Below, piece by piece: positions 61,883 to 64,000 of a stretch of 64,000 nucleotides of DNA (position 1 is its first letter; each line of letters opens with the position of its first letter). The stretch is from Polydactylus sextarius. Its lineage: Eukaryota; Chordata; Actinopteri; Polynemidae. Under the pieces are notes generated by a model, which searched no databases, was not told where the DNA came from, and worked only from the letters and a program-made list of their open reading frames with translations. The position numbers and the translations under genes were made by a program. Where the stretch lies: the NCBI GenBank assembly GCA_016801845.1, contig CM028919.1, positions 13,949,501-14,013,500 of the forward strand, written 5' to 3'.

Positions 61883-62240
61883 GTGCCCTGATGTTTTGCA
61901 ACCATCAGGCCCACCACCTGGATGAGTGGATGACAAACAAACTGCAAATTTTCCTTCCAGTAACTGACCAAATAGATATTTATAACCAGCTGGTCACCTC
62001 CCCCACCCACCGGGCCTCCCCCCCTCACTCCCCTCAGCCTCGGCTGTGAGAGCTCCCTTTAAAGACCAGTTGTGTCACTTCTGGCTTTGTTCTTAAACAA
62101 AGAGAACTGCCCCTCATCTGCCCGTAATTGGGCCGACTCTTGGAATGTGCTTGATGTCTCCGCGCAGGCCATTGCTACTCCAACAGACAGCCGAGGGTTG
62201 CTGGGACATAGGAGATGAATGAGTGGAAATCCATCCACCC

Positions 62241-62340
62241 TGCCTTATTTTTGTTCTTACTCTTGTTTTCTTTTGCTTTCCTTTTTCTTTTTTCTTCCTT
62301 AATATTTCTTTTTTTCCTTTTTTATTTCTATTTTTTACCC
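62241..62340. repeat. Pyrimidine-rich low-complexity tract
   Basis: About 100 bp almost entirely T and C on the plus strand, with a few A and G. Its mirror frame gives the Lys/Glu-rich artefact protein on the minus strand. Confidence 0.8.
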
Positions 62341-64000
62341 CACTTTCACCCCGTCTCAACTACCTATTTTCTCAGGATAGAAGATTTCACCATTAAAATA
62401 AAGAAACACCACACACATGGTAAATGTAACAGTCCGATTGACTTCATTGGGTCTGTTTGGTCTCTCAAAGCTCCACCACCTCGCTAAGGTGGGGTGGTTG
62501 GACGCACTACAAGGCCGATCCGCGGCACATGTCACTAGCGGTTATTGAGGTGATGTTGACCATGGGCAGATGGTTGAGAGGGGATTGGAGGGTGTTTACT
62601 GCATTGTTACTAAAGGGAAGCAATTTAGGGAGTTCAAATTCCACTTGCAAGGAGGGAAAATGTTGAAACAGTAGTTGGCAGGTTACCAAAAGCCTGAGCC
62701 CCTAATTGTTTTCATTAATAGCAAATAATCTCAAAGTGCTTACTCTGAATTCTGGGAAACATTATGGTGTTATATTCAAGACGTCTACATCTGGGAAGTC
62801 TCTGAGGATTAGTTTGGAAATTTGTCTGTAGCAATCACACAAACCGCAGGTGAAAAGTTTTAGGACTTTTATGCTCTAACCACAGACATGTTAGTGTCTT
62901 TGTAGAGGTGTTGTGTACCTTTTGGTGTTTAAGCAACCTTGTCCCCAGACTCCAACTCTTTGGTTTTGGTCATGAGTCATTTACTCCTGAATCCTTCACC
63001 TTTCACCTCCAGCTCCACTCTCCATGTCGCTCACTAGCTACCCTGAAAAAGTAAATACATGATGTAATATGTGGTTTTTGCCTCCCACCCACCTCCACCC
63101 ACATCCAGTGGTGATTAAACTGGAGCACAGCAGTTTTAGGTGGGGATAGGTGGGTGTGGTCACCAGGGTCTTGAAGAAGAGGAGGAGCTGGTAAAAGACA
63201 AGGTTTTGGGTAAATATGATGCAAAGGAGGGGCGCATGCAGGTCATCAGCTGGGCAGGACTTGAGGCAAAGACATCACAGCCCTGGTTGTTCTGTCTGGA
63301 CTGAGGCTCCTTCATCGCTGCAGCCTGTAGCCGAGGTCAGGCCAGCGTCTCCACCTTCCCCCTGGCTGTCTGGGCTCCAGGTTCCAGGTGGGTGATTTGG
63401 GGGCTGTTGACTCCAGCACACGGCAGCCAGGCTGCCTGGTCCTGCTGTCCATAACGATCTCCTCCAGGGCTACCAGACCCATTGTCATTCAGACTCCCCC
63501 TACAATTCACAAGTCTGATATCCCTCCGCATTGGAGCCTGGCTTTGGGATGGGCAGCCTGACTGCTGTCACCATGGTGGTTTGCGTGGGAGAATGTGGGC
63601 TTGTCAAGAATAATAAGCCTCTATATGAGGTGGTATTTTAATTACAATGTGTTGTTATGGCAGAAACATCTTAAATGGGCTATTTGTAAGTTTTACAATT
63701 GCTACACAGCCAACATTAGCATTAACAGCTGTTTTTACCAGTATTTCGTTTCTAACTCTCATTTCTTCTCTTTTCTCTGTTGCATGCTAACCAGCTAGTC
63801 CTGACCAGGCCCGTCTGTCTCATCATTTTCAGATAACAACACTCTATAGTATTCAGTCTGCCCTGAGGAAATAGGACTGTTCAGTGGGAGTATTATAACC
63901 TCGTCTTGTAAATACAACAATTACTGAAACTCTTAGTGAGTAACCACCACCACCTGTTTCCAGCAAGAAAACATGTTCGGTGGCCAAAAACTATGTAAAA

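Larger units (their letters stand above)
58961..64000. other. Upstream flank of ddhd1
   Basis: 5 kb without a recognised gene. It contains poly(T) at 59233-59257, a 140-codon plus-strand frame at 59995-60417, GT-rich DNA at 60600-60760, a CT repeat at 61859-61882 and a pyrimidine tract at about 62241-62340. Sequence of higher complexity lies at 62041-62200 and 62480-62600. In human the next gene on this side is BMP4, so distal regulatory DNA is possible. Confidence 0.6.

Noticed and set aside
62114..62359. Lys/Glu-rich minus-strand frame (KNRNKKGKKE type)
   Set aside because: It is the translation of the pyrimidine-rich tract on the opposite strand, not a gene.

Overview
The window is nuclear DNA of a vertebrate, almost certainly a ray-finned (teleost) fish. 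Coding sequence occurs as short exons with GT-AG borders. Introns are compact and rich in microsatellites, and one degenerate copy of a repeat common in fish genomes is visible. Exons were joined by eye from splice signals, reading phase and family knowledge; no alignment was run.

Two protein-coding genes fill most of the window, both on the minus strand. From about 36.2 kb down to the left edge lies fermt2 (kindlin-2, a FERM/PH adaptor that activates integrins). It has a noncoding first exon, a start codon at 34206 and 13 constitutive coding exons encoding 620 residues. The last exon, about 57 codons in the family, lies beyond position 1. Two small in-frame cassette exons are visible: 21 nt at 2685-2705 (PGYIRDL) and 33 nt at 12446-12478 (ASEIIYIGPVK). 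From 58430 to 41752 lies ddhd1 (phosphatidic acid-preferring phospholipase A1), complete in 13 coding exons and 855 residues, with the lipase Ser in SHSLG at residue 521 and a C-terminal DDHD domain.

Layout: 1-506, fermt2 terminal intron; 507-34207, fermt2 coding exons and introns; 34208-36200, intron 1, noncoding exon 1 and CpG-rich promoter; 36200-41751, ddhd1 3' UTR and intergenic DNA; 41752-58430, ddhd1 coding exons; 58431-58960, ddhd1 5' UTR and promoter; 58960-64000, upstream flank without a recognised gene. The flank holds one 140-codon open frame of possible transposon origin, two CTCF-like core motifs and some complex sequence that could be conserved regulatory DNA. FERMT2 and DDHD1 are also neighbours in human (14q22, near BMP4), so the block is conserved synteny and the right flank may lead towards bmp4.

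The two proteins act in different processes (integrin adhesion and lipid hydrolysis). Their adjacency looks inherited, not functional. The best candidates for something little described are the 33-nt kindlin-2 cassette exon and the decayed open frame upstream of ddhd1.
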